In this document: positions 43,227-51,750 of the stretch, one piece after another
How the letters are laid out: every line of letters begins with the position of its first letter
How positions within the stretch are numbered: position 1 is the stretch's first letter
Assembly: GCF_029277445.1 (NCBI RefSeq)
Contig: NZ_CP119566.1
Span: forward strand, 3,536,001-3,600,000
Length of the DNA stretch: 64,000 bases
Source of the DNA: Pararhizobium qamdonense
GTDB taxonomy: Bacteria; Pseudomonadota; Alphaproteobacteria; Rhizobiales; Rhizobiaceae
Direction: 5' to 3'
Translations under genes and position numbers: made by a program
Notes under the pieces: model-generated
What the model saw: the letters and a program-made list of their open reading frames with translations, nothing else
Told to the model about the DNA's origin: nothing
Databases searched by the model: none

Positions 43227-44303
43227 CTACTGCCCGTACACCGCCCCTGCCCGGCGGATCAAACTGTTTATGAAATCGAGTTTTTGTACCACCGGGGGTG
43301 ACAGCACGAAGGGGTAGCTGTCGGGCTGGCCCATGCTGCGCTGGATGCTGTTGAGTGCCACGCTCAAGGGGACCCAGGCATCGACGAGGGGTTGGGCATC
43401 ATTCGCGCGGTAGGGGTCGAAATCGACTTCGGCGGCCATGTCCTCGTGGCGGCGGGGCTCGGTGGACAGGCCGAAGGAGCGGGCTGTCTCCAGCGTATCG
43501 ACGATGTGGAAGAAATGCGCCCAGCATTCGGCAAAATCTTCGGCCGGGTGGGCGCTGGCATAGGTGCTGATGAAGTTCAGTTGCCAGTCGGCTGGCGGTC
43601 CCTGTTCGTAGTTGCGCTTCAGCGCCTCGGCATAGTCCTCGCGCTCGTCGCCGAACAGGGCGCGGGCTTCGGCAAGCGTTTGCTCGTCGCGCACCAATTG
43701 CGCCCAGTAGAAATGGCCGATCTCATGGCGGAAATGGCCGAGCAGCGTCCTGTAAGGCTCGTTCATCGAGACGCGCACGCTTTCGCGCGTCGCGTCATTG
43801 GCCTCGGCTGCACGCAGGCTGATCAGGCCGTCTTCGTGGCCGGTCATGGCGGGAACCACATTGCCGTTCGCATCCACCTCGTCGGCCAGGAAATCGAACA
43901 CGAGACCGCCCTGCGGATCGGCGTCGCGGCCGGGGCGCGGCAGTTTCCAGCGCAGAAGCGAATAGAACAGATGCCGCTGCGCCTGGCCGATCTTTTGCCA
44001 GCGCGCCAAGCCTTCGGGATTGTCTGTCACCGGCACGATGCGGTTGTAGCGGCAGGCCTGGCAATAGGCGTGATCGTCATTGGTGGAGATCAGCCAGTTG
44101 CAGATATCGTGGGCGGCATTGGCGCAGAAGCGCACATCCGCCACCGGACGCGAAGATGCCTGCCACAGGTCTTCGCTTGCGGGTGTTACCGCCTGCATCG
44201 ACATGGCCTCCGGCAGGAAGCCGAGTTGCGACCCGCAATTGATGCAGACGCGATTGTCGAAATGGACGGGATTTCCGCAGTTGCCGCATTCGTAAAGTCT
44301 CAT
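43227..44303 (-). CDS. Putative zinc-binding metallopeptidase with zinc ribbon
   Basis: A 358-residue protein. The N-terminal zinc ribbon has C6, C9, C20 and C23 (YECGNCG..VCINCG); a second Cys cluster lies at about 60-84 (VRFCANAAHDICNW..YCQACRYN). The peptidase signature HEIGH is at 193-197 (GHFRHEIGHFYW), with a downstream acidic/His region (HPAEDFAECWAHFFHI) supplying a third ligand. This is the alphaproteobacterial putative zinc-binding metallopeptidase family (DUF2248-like); no substrate is known and there is no signal peptide. ATG 44303 starts right at the ribbon; the open frame continues upstream without coding character. Confidence 0.87.
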   Translation of the reverse strand: MRLYECGNCGNPVHFDNRVCINCGSQLGFLPEAMSMQAVTPASEDLWQASSRPVADVRFCANAAHDICNWLISTNDDHAYCQACRYNRIVPVTDNPEGLARWQKIGQAQRHLFYSLLRWKLPRPGRDADPQGGLVFDFLADEVDANGNVVPAMTGHEDGLISLRAAEANDATRESVRVSMNEPYRTLLGHFRHEIGHFYWAQLVRDEQTLAEARALFGDEREDYAEALKRNYEQGPPADWQLNFISTYASAHPAEDFAECWAHFFHIVDTLETARSFGLSTEPRRHEDMAAEVDFDPYRANDAQPLVDAWVPLSVALNSIQRSMGQPDSYPFVLSPPVVQKLDFINSLIRRAGAVYGQ

Positions 44304-44524
44304 GAAAATCGCCCCGCCTATGGCTCCGCCGATGATGAATGAAGAGTGACTGCCGTGACAGCCATTGCCTGAATATGTGGTGTCTCGCAAAGAAATGCCC
44401 GCCGGCACAAGGCACAGCGGGCATCGGCGCTGAAATCTTCTATCCAGTTGAACCCGTCAGGACAGTCGATTCGCGCACTTGGGAGCCGCCGGTGGCCGAT
44501 GAGGCCTGCCAGCGGCAAACCGGA

Positions 44525-44716
44525 TTACATGCGATCAACGGTACCCTTGACGGCGTCCTTGGCCTTGCCTGTAGCCGTCTGGACCTTGCCCTTGACTTCC
44601 TGGCCCTTGCCTTCAGCCTGCAGCTTTTCACTGCCGGTTGCCTTGCCTGCTGCCTGCTTGACCTTGCCTGCTGCCTGATTGGCGGCGCCGGAAATCTTGT
44701 CGGAAGTGCTACCCAT
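44525..44716 (-). CDS. CsbD-family stress protein
   Basis: A 63-residue, highly charged Lys/Ala/Gly-rich protein: DKISGAANQAAGKVKQAAGK, then EKLQAEGKGQEVKGKVQTATGK. This repeated K-x-K-G-x-A pattern is the CsbD signature; such proteins are strongly induced by general stress and are probably unfolded or hydrophilin-like. Function is unknown. AAGGAGACTG precedes the ATG. It stands alone between the metallopeptidase and AlgH genes; in Rhizobiaceae such genes are often part of the extracytoplasmic stress response, which I infer rather than see. Confidence 0.9.
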   Translation of the reverse strand: MGSTSDKISGAANQAAGKVKQAAGKATGSEKLQAEGKGQEVKGKVQTATGKAKDAVKGTVDRM

Positions 44717-44834
44717 GATCAGTCTCCTTGAGAGGTTGAGGTCAGGATCGGATCGTCCTGTCCTTGCGACTGGAAAACGGAGAGCGGCTGAATTTGTTCC
44801 GGCTTAAGACAACAAAGTCGAAAATAGATTGGCC

Positions 44835-45437
44835 CTATGCATGGCCGGCATCGACCGACAGCATGGCAGGCGCCACACCCATCGAGGCCAGAGCCCGGTC
44901 GTATTTGTCGCCGAGGCCGCGGTCGAAGATCAGCTCCTCGCTGGCCGGGCAATTCAGCCAGCCATTGTTGGCGATTTCATTTTCAAGCTGGCCCGCACCC
45001 CACCCGGCATAGCCGAGCATCATCATCGCCTTGGCAGGCCCCTCGCCGCGCGAAATCGCCCGTACGATATCGAGCGTTGCCGTCAGGCAGATGTCGTCAT
45101 TGACGGGAATGCTGGACTCGCTGAGGTAATCATCCGAATGCAGAACGAAGCCACGGCCGGTTTCCACCGGGCCGCCGGTCTGGATCTGGAAATCGCGCGT
45201 AATGCCTGGAAGCCGGATGGCCTGTTCCTGATCGATGATCTGCAGATGCAGGAGAACATCGGGAAATGTCAGTTGCTGCGGCCGGTTGAGCACGAAGCCC
45301 ATGGCGCCGTCGTCCGAATGGGCGCAGACGAAAATAACGGTGCGGGCAAAATTGCTGTCGAACATGCCGGGCATGGCGATCAGGAACTGACCGTCCAACA
45401 CCCCGCGTTCGCGCTTTTTCTGGAACGTCGCCATCAT
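44835..45437 (-). CDS. AlgH/YqgE family protein (UPF0301)
   Basis: A 200-residue protein of the AlgH/YqgE family. Diagnostic segments: [27 protein letters not shown] near the start, [27 protein letters not shown], and [25 protein letters not shown]. The length is normal. The family is a conserved cytoplasmic fold of unclear function, linked in some species to alginate regulation. ATG pair at 45437. It is divergent from the DsbD-like gene with 157 bases between. Confidence 0.93.
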   Translation of the reverse strand: MMATFQKKRERGVLDGQFLIAMPGMFDSNFARTVIFVCAHSDDGAMGFVLNRPQQLTFPDVLLHLQIIDQEQAIRLPGITRDFQIQTGGPVETGRGFVLHSDDYLSESSIPVNDDICLTATLDIVRAISRGEGPAKAMMMLGYAGWGAGQLENEIANNGWLNCPASEELIFDRGLGDKYDRALASMGVAPAMLSVDAGHA

Positions 45438-45594
45438 GGTCTTAGCCTCAGGTTCAAATGAAAAGCGCTTCCACTCTGGTCTTTAATTTGCGGATATCCC
45501 GCGTCTCGAAGCCGTGTGCCATCAAGAGAAAATGATCGCGAGGTGAGAGCCGGCATCTTTCAAGCCTGCCTCAAAACCGGTAAGCCTCAGCGTC

Positions 45595-46431
45595 ATGAAA
45601 CATCATCGCCTCCGAGAGATTGTGCCTCATTTGGCTGCGCTGGCAACCCTTGCAGCATATTTTTTTATTGCCCCGTCCGCCATGGCCGCACAAAGCCAGT
45701 GGGTGCAGTCGCAAGGCGGCGAGGTTCGCATCGTCGCCGCCAAACCGCTCGCTGATGGCACGATCCCGGCCATTCTCGACATCCGGCTGAAGCCCGGCTG
45801 GAAGACCTACTGGATCGACCCCGGTGCCAGCGGGATCCCGCCGCAGATCACCATCGACCCGACGGACGGCATTGCCTTTTCCGGTCTGCGCTTTCCAGCA
45901 CCGAAGGCCTTTCACGACGGCATTGCGGGATATACGGGCTATGATCATTCGGTGGCCTTTCCGCTCTCTCTGAAGCGCGAGAAAAGCGGCGATCTCAGCC
46001 TGAATGCCTCGGTGTTTCTCGGGATTTGCAAGGATATCTGCATCCCGGTGCAGGCAGACCTGCATCTTTCGCTGCCCGAGGGACTTGCGGAAAACCCGCT
46101 CGACCGGGCCCGGATCGAGGATGCCGTCGCGGCCCTGCCGATGCCGCCGTCCGGCACCTTCAAGGTGACGGCCGCCGCCTTCGACGCGGCTGAAAAGCGC
46201 CTGCACCTGGAACTGGTAACGCCGGCGGCAATGCCTGCGGAAATCTTCCTGTCCGGTCCTGCCGGCTATAGTTTCGGCACGCCGGACACAGTTGTCGCGC
46301 AGGATGGCAAGGTGACGGCCGTGGTGCCGGTCAGGGTTCCCGCCAAGGGCGGCGCCTTGAAAAGCGGCGCGGTGACGCTGGTTGCGCGTTCGGGCGAACA
46401 GAGCATCGAAACCCCGCTTGCCTTTGACTGA
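45595..46431 (+). CDS. Free-standing DsbD N-terminal-domain protein
   Basis: A 278-residue periplasmic protein with a signal peptide (hydrophobic LAALATLAAYFFIAPSAMAA). The mature part matches the N-terminal (DsbC-like, PF11412) immunoglobulin fold of the electron transporter DsbD: LKPGWKTYWIDPGASGIPPQI, FHDGIAGYTGYDHSVAFPL, and the redox pair in LGICKDICIPVQADL (C-x3-C). The membrane and C-terminal thioredoxin domains of DsbD are absent from this gene and its neighbourhood, so it must receive electrons from a separate CcdA/DsbD-like protein. A Prx5-type peroxiredoxin gene follows on the same strand. Confidence 0.85.
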   Translation: MKHHRLREIVPHLAALATLAAYFFIAPSAMAAQSQWVQSQGGEVRIVAAKPLADGTIPAILDIRLKPGWKTYWIDPGASGIPPQITIDPTDGIAFSGLRFPAPKAFHDGIAGYTGYDHSVAFPLSLKREKSGDLSLNASVFLGICKDICIPVQADLHLSLPEGLAENPLDRARIEDAVAALPMPPSGTFKVTAAAFDAAEKRLHLELVTPAAMPAEIFLSGPAGYSFGTPDTVVAQDGKVTAVVPVRVPAKGGALKSGAVTLVARSGEQSIETPLAFD

Positions 46432-46508
46432 ACCGAATCTATATTCCCATCGACCACGGAGCCTTCAGCGCTCCGGCCTTCCCGAAAAAGACTTCAAGGA
46501 GTGAGACC

Positions 46509-46994
46509 GTGACCATTTCCGTCGGAGACAAGCTGCCTGCCGCCACCTTCAAGGAAAAGACCGCCGATGGCCCGGTCGAAATCACCACCGACCAGCTGTT
46601 TTCCGGCAAGAAGGTCGTGCTCTTTGCCGTTCCCGGCGCTTTCACGCCGACCTGCTCGCTCAACCACCTGCCGGGCTATCTGGAAAACCGCGACGCTATC
46701 CTTGCCCGCGGCGTCGATGATATCGCCGTCGTCGCCGTCAACGACCTGCATGTGATGGGCGCCTGGGCAACCGCATCGGGCGGCATGGGCAAGATCCATT
46801 TTCTCTCCGACTGGAACGCCGCCTTCACCAAGGCTCTCGGCATGGATATCGATCTCTCGGCCGGCACGCTCGGCCTGCGCTCCAAGCGCTATTCGATGCT
46901 GGTGGAAGACGGCGTGGTGAAAACCATCAATGTCGAGGAAAGCCCCGGACAGGCGACCGTCTCTGCCGCTGCCGCCATGCTCGAGCAGATTTGA
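46509..46994 (+). CDS. Peroxiredoxin, Prx5/AhpE-like
   Basis: A 161-residue thiol peroxidase that reduces hydrogen and alkyl peroxides. The peroxidatic cysteine is in VPGAFTPTCSLNHLPGYLE (P-x3-T-x2-C), the Prx5 signature; the second region VVAVNDLHVMGAWATA and the fold end (GLRSKRYSMLVEDGVV) agree. No C-terminal glutaredoxin domain is fused. Translation starts at GTG 46509 with AAGGAGTGAG properly spaced. It follows the DsbD-domain gene by 77 bases; a hairpin follows its stop. Confidence 0.94.
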   Translation: MTISVGDKLPAATFKEKTADGPVEITTDQLFSGKKVVLFAVPGAFTPTCSLNHLPGYLENRDAILARGVDDIAVVAVNDLHVMGAWATASGGMGKIHFLSDWNAAFTKALGMDIDLSAGTLGLRSKRYSMLVEDGVVKTINVEESPGQATVSAAAAMLEQI

Positions 46995-47028
46995 GGCCTG
47001 GCGTTCAGGCCAGATGATTGCAGCATCG

Positions 47029-47049
47029 CCTGCCGGTTGGACCGGCAGG
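47029..47049. terminator. Hairpin between peroxiredoxin and AHSA1 genes
   Basis: CCTGCCGGT/ACCGGCAGG is a perfect 9-bp stem with a TGG loop in the 73-base convergent gap. No T run follows on either side, so termination strength is uncertain. Confidence 0.5.
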
Positions 47050-47067
47050 CCTTGGGGCCGGTAAAAC

Positions 47068-47544
47068 CTACCGAACCCGCTTCTCGACCAATGTTGCAAG
47101 CTGGCCGATGACAGTGCCCCAGCCGTCGAAGAAGCCCAGCTCTTCGTGCATTGTCCGGTCGGCATTGCTCTTGTGCATGACATAAGCGTGGTAATCGGTG
47201 CCGTCTGGATGATCCTGCAGCGTGACGATGGCCGTCATGAAGGGCTGTTCGGCCGGGCGCCAGCCGCCGGTCAGCGCGTTGGTGAAGACGATCCGCTCGC
47301 CATCCTGCACATCCAGGAAGCAGGCGGAGAGATGCGGCTGGAAATCGCCGCCGTTTTCGCTCATCTGCGTCGTAAGGGCTCCGCCCGGGCGCAGGTCCAT
47401 GGCGACCACCTTGCATTTGGCCGGCGCGGGGATCCACCATTGCTCGAAGCGTGACGGATCGGTCCAGGCGCTCCAGACAAGCGATCGCGGCGCCTTGATG
47501 ATCCGGGAAATCGTCAGGTCGAGCTTGGGGTCGGGTGTGGTCAT
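47068..47544 (-). CDS. AHSA1/SRPBCC-domain protein
   Basis: A 158-residue START-like (SRPBCC) protein of the AHSA1 type: LTISRIIKAPRSLVWSAWTDPSRFEQWWIP, then a strand with GGALTTQMSENGGDF and the C-terminal helix FFDGWGTVIGQLATLV. These bind hydrophobic ligands in a deep cavity; specificity is unknown. Its start overlaps the end region of the ArsR gene closely (stop of ArsR at 47563, start at 47544), and AHSA1-ArsR pairs are a standard bacterial module in which the regulator controls the pair. Confidence 0.9.
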   Translation of the reverse strand: MTTPDPKLDLTISRIIKAPRSLVWSAWTDPSRFEQWWIPAPAKCKVVAMDLRPGGALTTQMSENGGDFQPHLSACFLDVQDGERIVFTNALTGGWRPAEQPFMTAIVTLQDHPDGTDYHAYVMHKSNADRTMHEELGFFDGWGTVIGQLATLVEKRVR

Positions 47545-47562
47545 TGTCAGCCTCCTTGTGCC

Positions 47563-47901
47563 TTAAGTCTTGGTTTCTTTTGTCCTGGTAACGAACTGCT
47601 CAAGCCTGTCGGTACGGCCCTCCCACAGCGAACGCTGCGCCGACAGCCACGCATCGACTGCGGCAAACTGCTGTTTCTCGATGGTGCAGGTGCGGACCCG
47701 CCCCTGCTTGCGGGTCTTGATCAGGCCGCTGCCCTCCAGAAAATGAATGTGTTTCATGAAGGACGGCAGGGCCATGGCGAAGGGTTCGGCAAGGTCGCTG
47801 ATGCTGGCCGGTCCATTGCCCAGCCGCGCCAGCACGGCCCGCCGCGTCGGGTCTGCCAGCGCCTGGAAAATCCCGTCGAGCTGGTGTGAATACTGATCCA
47901 T
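47563..47901 (-). CDS. ArsR-family repressor
   Basis: A 112-residue winged helix-turn-helix repressor. MDQYSHQLDGIFQALADPTRRAVLARLGNGPASISDLAEPF is the canonical opening of the AHSA1-associated ArsR subfamily; the recognition region is MALPSFMKHIHFLEGSGLIKTRKQGRVRTC. The metal-binding ELCVCDL motif of true ArsR is absent. ATG 47901 is chosen; an in-frame GTG at 47916 is possible. Autoregulation is likely through the TAAGT inverted repeat just upstream. It is the first gene of the ArsR-AHSA1 pair. Confidence 0.92.
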   Translation of the reverse strand: MDQYSHQLDGIFQALADPTRRAVLARLGNGPASISDLAEPFAMALPSFMKHIHFLEGSGLIKTRKQGRVRTCTIEKQQFAAVDAWLSAQRSLWEGRTDRLEQFVTRTKETKT

Positions 47902-47906
47902 AAAGC

Positions 47907-47929
47907 TAAGTATCACAACGCAACACTTA
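47907..47929 (-). promoter_or_regulatory. Candidate ArsR operator
   Basis: TAAGT (47907-47911) and ACTTA (47925-47929) form a symmetric pair just upstream of the repressor start, and AGCTAAGT occurs as a direct repeat (47904-47911 and 47937-47944). The spacing fits a dimeric winged-helix regulator. Confidence 0.35.
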
Positions 47930-48016
47930 CCGCAAGAGCTAAGTGTTTTCCTCCGGTCCTTGACTTGCCATGGCGAGAGGGCATGTTTTCATGGAAGACG
48001 CATTCGGGAGGTCACG

Positions 48017-48313
48017 ATGAAGACGTTTTTTCGTATCGGTGTGGCTATTGCCGTCATGACGGTGGCTGGTCAGGCCGCAGCCAAGATTCCGCTTGTGAAC
48101 GCCACCTGCCCCGGCAATATCGACGTTCACGCCGATCAGGGCGGTCCGATCTATATCAACGGCAAGGAAGGCAAGCTCAAGGTCTTCAACGAGAACTATT
48201 ATGAAGCCAAGGGCGGCGGTGTCACCATATCGCTCACCATCAGTCCGGATGGATCGGCGGATGTCTCCTATACCGGCAAGGGCGGCGCCAATGGTGTCTG
48301 CACCGTGAAGTAA
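48017..48313 (+). CDS. Small secreted protein, unknown
   Basis: A 98-residue exported protein: signal peptide KTFFRIGVAIAVMTVAGQAAA, likely cleaved before KIPL. The mature chain is strand-rich and Gly/Asn-rich (GGPIYINGKEGKLKVFNE, GGGVTISLTI) with two Cys (NATCPGN and GVCTVK) positioned to close the fold by a disulfide. I do not recognise the family. GGGAGGTCACG is a good ribosome-binding site for ATG 48017. A VOC-family gene follows 16 bases later and may be cotranscribed. Confidence 0.72.
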   Translation: MKTFFRIGVAIAVMTVAGQAAAKIPLVNATCPGNIDVHADQGGPIYINGKEGKLKVFNENYYEAKGGGVTISLTISPDGSADVSYTGKGGANGVCTVK

Positions 48314-48329
48314 CCGGCAAGGGGATGTC

Positions 48330-48731
48330 ATGAACCAGAGCATCGCGCTGATCGCGCTCGTCGTTGCCGATTATGACGCGGCGATTGCTTTTTACGTCGG
48401 CAAGCTCGGTTTCGTGCTGGTCGAGGACAGTTACCAGCCCGAGCAGGACAAACGCTGGGTGGTTGTGCCGCCGCCTGGCAAGGGCAGCACAGCGCTGCTT
48501 TTGGCAAAGGCGTCCTCGCCGGTTCAGGAACCATTCGTCGGCAATCAGGCGGGCGGGCGCGTGTTCCTGTTTTTGCAGACCGATGATTTCTGGCGCGATC
48601 ATGCAAAGATGGTCGAGACAGGAATCCGCTTTATCCGCGAACCGAAAGAGGCTCCCTACGGCATCGTCGCCGTGTTCGAGGACCTCTATGGAAATCTCTG
48701 GGATCTGGTCGAGTTTACCGACGGACGATAG
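48330..48731 (+). CDS. VOC-superfamily (glyoxalase-like) protein
   Basis: A 133-residue vicinal-oxygen-chelate fold protein: IALIALVVADYDAAIAFYVGKLGFVLVEDS, the KRWVVVPPPGKGST.. strand, and the C-terminal PYGIVAVFEDLYGNLWDLVEFT, where Glu near the end is the usual metal ligand. It could be a lactoylglutathione-lyase-like enzyme or an antibiotic/bleomycin-binding protein; the sequence does not decide. AAGGGGATG precedes the ATG. It converges with rnhA, three bases between stops. Confidence 0.88.
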   Translation: MNQSIALIALVVADYDAAIAFYVGKLGFVLVEDSYQPEQDKRWVVVPPPGKGSTALLLAKASSPVQEPFVGNQAGGRVFLFLQTDDFWRDHAKMVETGIRFIREPKEAPYGIVAVFEDLYGNLWDLVEFTDGR

Positions 48732-48734
48732 AGC

Positions 48735-49178
48735 TTACCGCTTCTTCTTAAACGGTTCCATGCCCTTGCGGGCGAGTTCGTCGGCGCGTTCGTTTTCCGG
48801 GTGGCCGGCATGGCCCTTGACCCAGTGCCAGGTGACCTTGTGGCTCTGGTTGGCGGCATCGAGCGCCTGCCAGAGTTCGCCGTTCTTCACCGGCTTCTTG
48901 TCTGCGGTCTTCCAGCCGTTCTTCTTCCAGCCGTGGATCCACTTGCCGATGCCGTCCATGACATATTTCGAATCGGTATAGAGATCGACTTCACACTGTG
49001 TCTTCAGGCTCGTGAGCGCGGTGATTGCCGCCAGCAGTTCCATACGGTTGTTGGTGGTTTCCGCCTCGCCGCCGCACAGGTCCTTCTCGGTCTCGCCATA
49101 GCGCAGCACCGCGCCCCAGCCGCCCGGACCGGGGTTTCCGGAGCAGGCGCCATCGGTGAAGATATCAACATGTTTCAT
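48735..49178 (-). CDS. rnhA: Ribonuclease HI
   Basis: A 147-residue RNase HI, which cleaves the RNA strand of RNA-DNA hybrids. Catalytic acids are visible: Asp in [17 protein letters not shown], Glu in [10 protein letters not shown], Asp in [12 protein letters not shown] and the C-terminal Asp in NERADELAR. The length is standard and no hybrid-binding extension is present. ATG 49178 overlaps the thrB stop (ATGA), so rnhA is coupled to thrB; open frame further upstream is antisense to nothing useful and not needed. Confidence 0.95.
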   Translation of the reverse strand: MKHVDIFTDGACSGNPGPGGWGAVLRYGETEKDLCGGEAETTNNRMELLAAITALTSLKTQCEVDLYTDSKYVMDGIGKWIHGWKKNGWKTADKKPVKNGELWQALDAANQSHKVTWHWVKGHAGHPENERADELARKGMEPFKKKR

Positions 49179-50155
49179 GCGGGCATTGTCTCGTTGGTGA
49201 GGCCGTATTCGGCTGATGTTGCGACGGAGCGGTGGAACTGCAGCTTCTTCAGATATTCCAGCGGGTCCTTCTTGACCACGAGGGCACCGGCCGGCGTCAT
49301 CAGCCAGTCGTAGAGCCGCGTCAGGAAAAACCGCAGCGCCGAACCGCGCGCCAGCAGCGGCAGCGCCTCGATCTCGGCAGATGTCAGCGGCCGCACGCTC
49401 TGGTAACCCGCAAGCAGCGCCATGGCCTTGGTGATGTTGAACGCGCCGTCCTTTTCGAAGCACCAGGCATTCAGGCAGACCGAGACGTCATAGGCGAGCA
49501 GGTCGTTGCAGGCAAAATAGAAGTCGATCAGGCCGGACAGTTGGTCGCCAAGGAAGAAGACGTTGTCGGGAAAGAGATCGGCATGGATGACGCCTTCCGG
49601 CAGGTCCTTCGGCCAGTTGGCCTCGAGGAAATCCAGTTCATGGGCAATCTCATCCGCCAGCCCCTGTTGCACCTCGTCGGCGCGGTCGCGCGAATTGTTC
49701 CACAACGGCCGCCAGCCGCCGACGGACAGCGCGTTGGGACGGCGGATCTCGAACCCCTCGCCGGCCACATGCATGGCGGCGAGCGCCTTGCCGACCTCGC
49801 GGCAATGGCTGGCATCCGGCTTGCGCAGCCACATGCCCTCGAGGAAGGAAATGACGGCGGCCGGACGGCCCGAGAGATGGCCGAGCAATTCGCCATCGGC
49901 ACGCGGCAGAGGCAGCGGGCATGACAAACCGTTGCCGGCGAGATGATGCATCAGTCCGAGGAAAAACGGCAGGTCGTTCTGGTCCACCCGCTTTTCGTAA
50001 AGCGTCAGGATATAGGCACCCTTGGTGGTGTGCAGCAGAAAATTGGTGTTCTCGACGCCTTCGGCAATGCCCTTGTAGGACGTCAGCGTGCCGACATCAT
50101 ATTGCTTCAGAAAGCCGTTGAGATCGTCTTCGGTGATATCGGTGTAAACTGCCAA
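49175..50155 (-). CDS. thrB: Homoserine kinase (ThrB type II)
   Basis: A 326-residue kinase of the aminoglycoside-phosphotransferase-like ThrB type found in Alpha- and Gammaproteobacteria; it phosphorylates homoserine, supplying the substrate of ThrC (gene at 35.7 kb). Seen: [23 protein letters not shown] (phosphate-binding loop), the catalytic loop [13 protein letters not shown] and [11 protein letters not shown] (the DFG-like Asp). The length is as expected. It overlaps rnhA downstream and is separated from ispH upstream by a REP pair; the three probably share transcription in part. Confidence 0.94.
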   Translation of the reverse strand: MAVYTDITEDDLNGFLKQYDVGTLTSYKGIAEGVENTNFLLHTTKGAYILTLYEKRVDQNDLPFFLGLMHHLAGNGLSCPLPLPRADGELLGHLSGRPAAVISFLEGMWLRKPDASHCREVGKALAAMHVAGEGFEIRRPNALSVGGWRPLWNNSRDRADEVQQGLADEIAHELDFLEANWPKDLPEGVIHADLFPDNVFFLGDQLSGLIDFYFACNDLLAYDVSVCLNAWCFEKDGAFNITKAMALLAGYQSVRPLTSAEIEALPLLARGSALRFFLTRLYDWLMTPAGALVVKKDPLEYLKKLQFHRSVATSAEYGLTNETMPA

Positions 50156-50204
50156 GGTCGGATCTCTGAGCTAGAATAGGTGGAAGGGGTTTGCCTGCGA
50201 ATGG

Positions 50205-50315
50205 ATCCTCGGGTCAAGCCCGAGGATGACGGAGAGTGGGACGGCCACAGCGCAGGCAATTGGCTTCAAAACATAACAAACTCGAAGCCGTCATCCTCGG
50301 GCTTGACCCGAGGAT
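50205..50315. repeat. Inverted pair of REP palindromes between ispH and thrB
   Basis: CCTCGGGTCAAGCCCGAGG with flanking ATC/AT lies at 50205-50227, and its exact reverse complement at 50293-50315. The same palindrome recurs in the ctaD-ctaB gap (56457-56479 and 56527-56549). It may form a long hairpin at an operon joint. Confidence 0.8.
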
Positions 50316-50339
50316 CCACGCCGCATGCACGTTTTGCCG

Positions 50340-51350
50340 TCACTCCCCATTCACAAACGCCATGTCCTGCGCCGTCAAGGGAACGTGGCGCAATTCGCGG
50401 TTGACGAGGAAGTTTTCGGTTTCCTCGACCGTGTCGGCCAATTCCACGGCGGCATCATAGCGCTGGCGAAAAGCCTCGATGATCTCGTTGACGATGACTT
50501 CCGGTGCCGACGCGCCCGCCGACAGGCCGACTGTAGAGATATCGGCGAAATCATCCCAGTCGATTTCCGACGCCCGCTGGACCAGCACCGATTTTTTTGC
50601 CCCGGCGCGCAGTGCCACTTCCACCAGCCGCTTGGAATTGGACGAGTTCGGCGCGCCGACGATGATGAAATGATCGCAGCCGGGAGCCGCCTGTTTCACC
50701 GCTTCCTGGCGGTTGGTCGTTGCGTAGCAGATCGAATCGGCGGCAGGCGCGGTCAGGTTCGGGAAGCGCTCGTGCAGCCGCTTGATGACGCCTGCCGTAT
50801 CATCGACAGAGAGCGTCGTCTGGGTGACGAAACCGAGATTGTCGGCATCTGGCGGCATATAGGTTTCGGCGTCTTCGACCGTTTCCACCAGCGACACCGC
50901 ACCTTCGGGCAATTGCCCCATCGTGCCGATCACCTCGGGATGTCCGGCATGGCCGATCAGCACCACATGGCGGCCGAGCTTCTGATGGCGCATGGCCTGC
51001 TTGTGGACCTTGGAGACCAGCGGGCATGTGGCGTCGAGGTAGAAGAGATTGCGCTGCATCGCATCGGCCGGAACCGATTTCGGTACGCCATGGGCGGAAA
51101 ACACCACCGGTTGCTTGCGATGCTCCGGCGGGATCTCGTCGAGTTCCTCCACGAAGATCGCGCCCTTGGCCTCAAGCCCTTCGACGACATAGCGGTTGTG
51201 AACGATCTCGTGGCGGACATAAACAGGCGCGCCAAATTCCTTCAGCGCCAGAACGACGATCTGGATCGCCCGGTCGACCCCGGCGCAAAAACCGCGCGGG
51301 CCGCACAGGCGCAGGGTGATCGGGGTCTTTGCTGGAAGGGACGTCGCCAT
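50340..51350 (-). CDS. ispH: 4-hydroxy-3-methylbut-2-enyl diphosphate reductase
   Basis: A 336-residue iron-sulfur enzyme, last step of the MEP isoprenoid pathway (HMBPP to IPP/DMAPP), cytoplasmic. Cluster cysteines are in [13 protein letters not shown] (about Cys22), [13 protein letters not shown] and ICYATTNRQ; the HAVE-type regions ([34 protein letters not shown]) match the family. The length is standard. It follows DUF1304 on the same strand with four bases between, so it is probably the downstream end of the cox-assembly run, and precedes thrB/rnhA. Confidence 0.96.
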   Translation of the reverse strand: MATSLPAKTPITLRLCGPRGFCAGVDRAIQIVVLALKEFGAPVYVRHEIVHNRYVVEGLEAKGAIFVEELDEIPPEHRKQPVVFSAHGVPKSVPADAMQRNLFYLDATCPLVSKVHKQAMRHQKLGRHVVLIGHAGHPEVIGTMGQLPEGAVSLVETVEDAETYMPPDADNLGFVTQTTLSVDDTAGVIKRLHERFPNLTAPAADSICYATTNRQEAVKQAAPGCDHFIIVGAPNSSNSKRLVEVALRAGAKKSVLVQRASEIDWDDFADISTVGLSAGASAPEVIVNEIIEAFRQRYDAAVELADTVEETENFLVNRELRHVPLTAQDMAFVNGE

Positions 51351-51353
51351 TGA

Positions 51354-51719
51354 TCAGAATGCCAGTAAGGTGAACACAAGGCCGAGAATGGCCGGGCCGC
51401 CCTGCACGAGCAGGATGCGCGGCTTGACCGACCATGCGCCATATATAGCGGCAACGATCACGCACACAAGGAAGAACAGCTTCAACTGCACGGCAAATTC
51501 GGGCAACGCAGCAATCAGCGACCACACAAGTCCGGCGGCGAGAAAGCCGTTATAGAGCCCCTGATTGGCCGCCAGAACCCTGGTCGCCTGCGCCTGTTCC
51601 GATGTCATCCGGAAGATTTTTCGCGCCTGCGGCCCGGTCCAGAGAAACATTTCGAGCACGAGAAACCCGGCATGCATCAGCGCCGTCACGGCGATCAGGA
51701 TGTTTGCAAGAATGGCCAT
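51354..51719 (-). CDS. DUF1304 membrane protein
   Basis: A 121-residue membrane protein with four helices: ILANILIAVTALMHAGFLVLEMFLW, then GLYNGFLAAGLVWSLIAAL, LKLFFLVCVIVAAIYGAWS, and VQGGPAILGLVFTLLAF. The pattern of LHxGFxxLEMFLW and NQGLYNGFLAAG is that of DUF1304. Function is unknown. It is inserted between SURF1 and ispH on the same strand (31 and three bases to the neighbours) and is likely cotranscribed with them. Confidence 0.87.
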   Translation of the reverse strand: MAILANILIAVTALMHAGFLVLEMFLWTGPQARKIFRMTSEQAQATRVLAANQGLYNGFLAAGLVWSLIAALPEFAVQLKLFFLVCVIVAAIYGAWSVKPRILLVQGGPAILGLVFTLLAF

Positions 51720-51750
51720 TCGATTCCCTCCGCTCCGGACTGGATCGACC

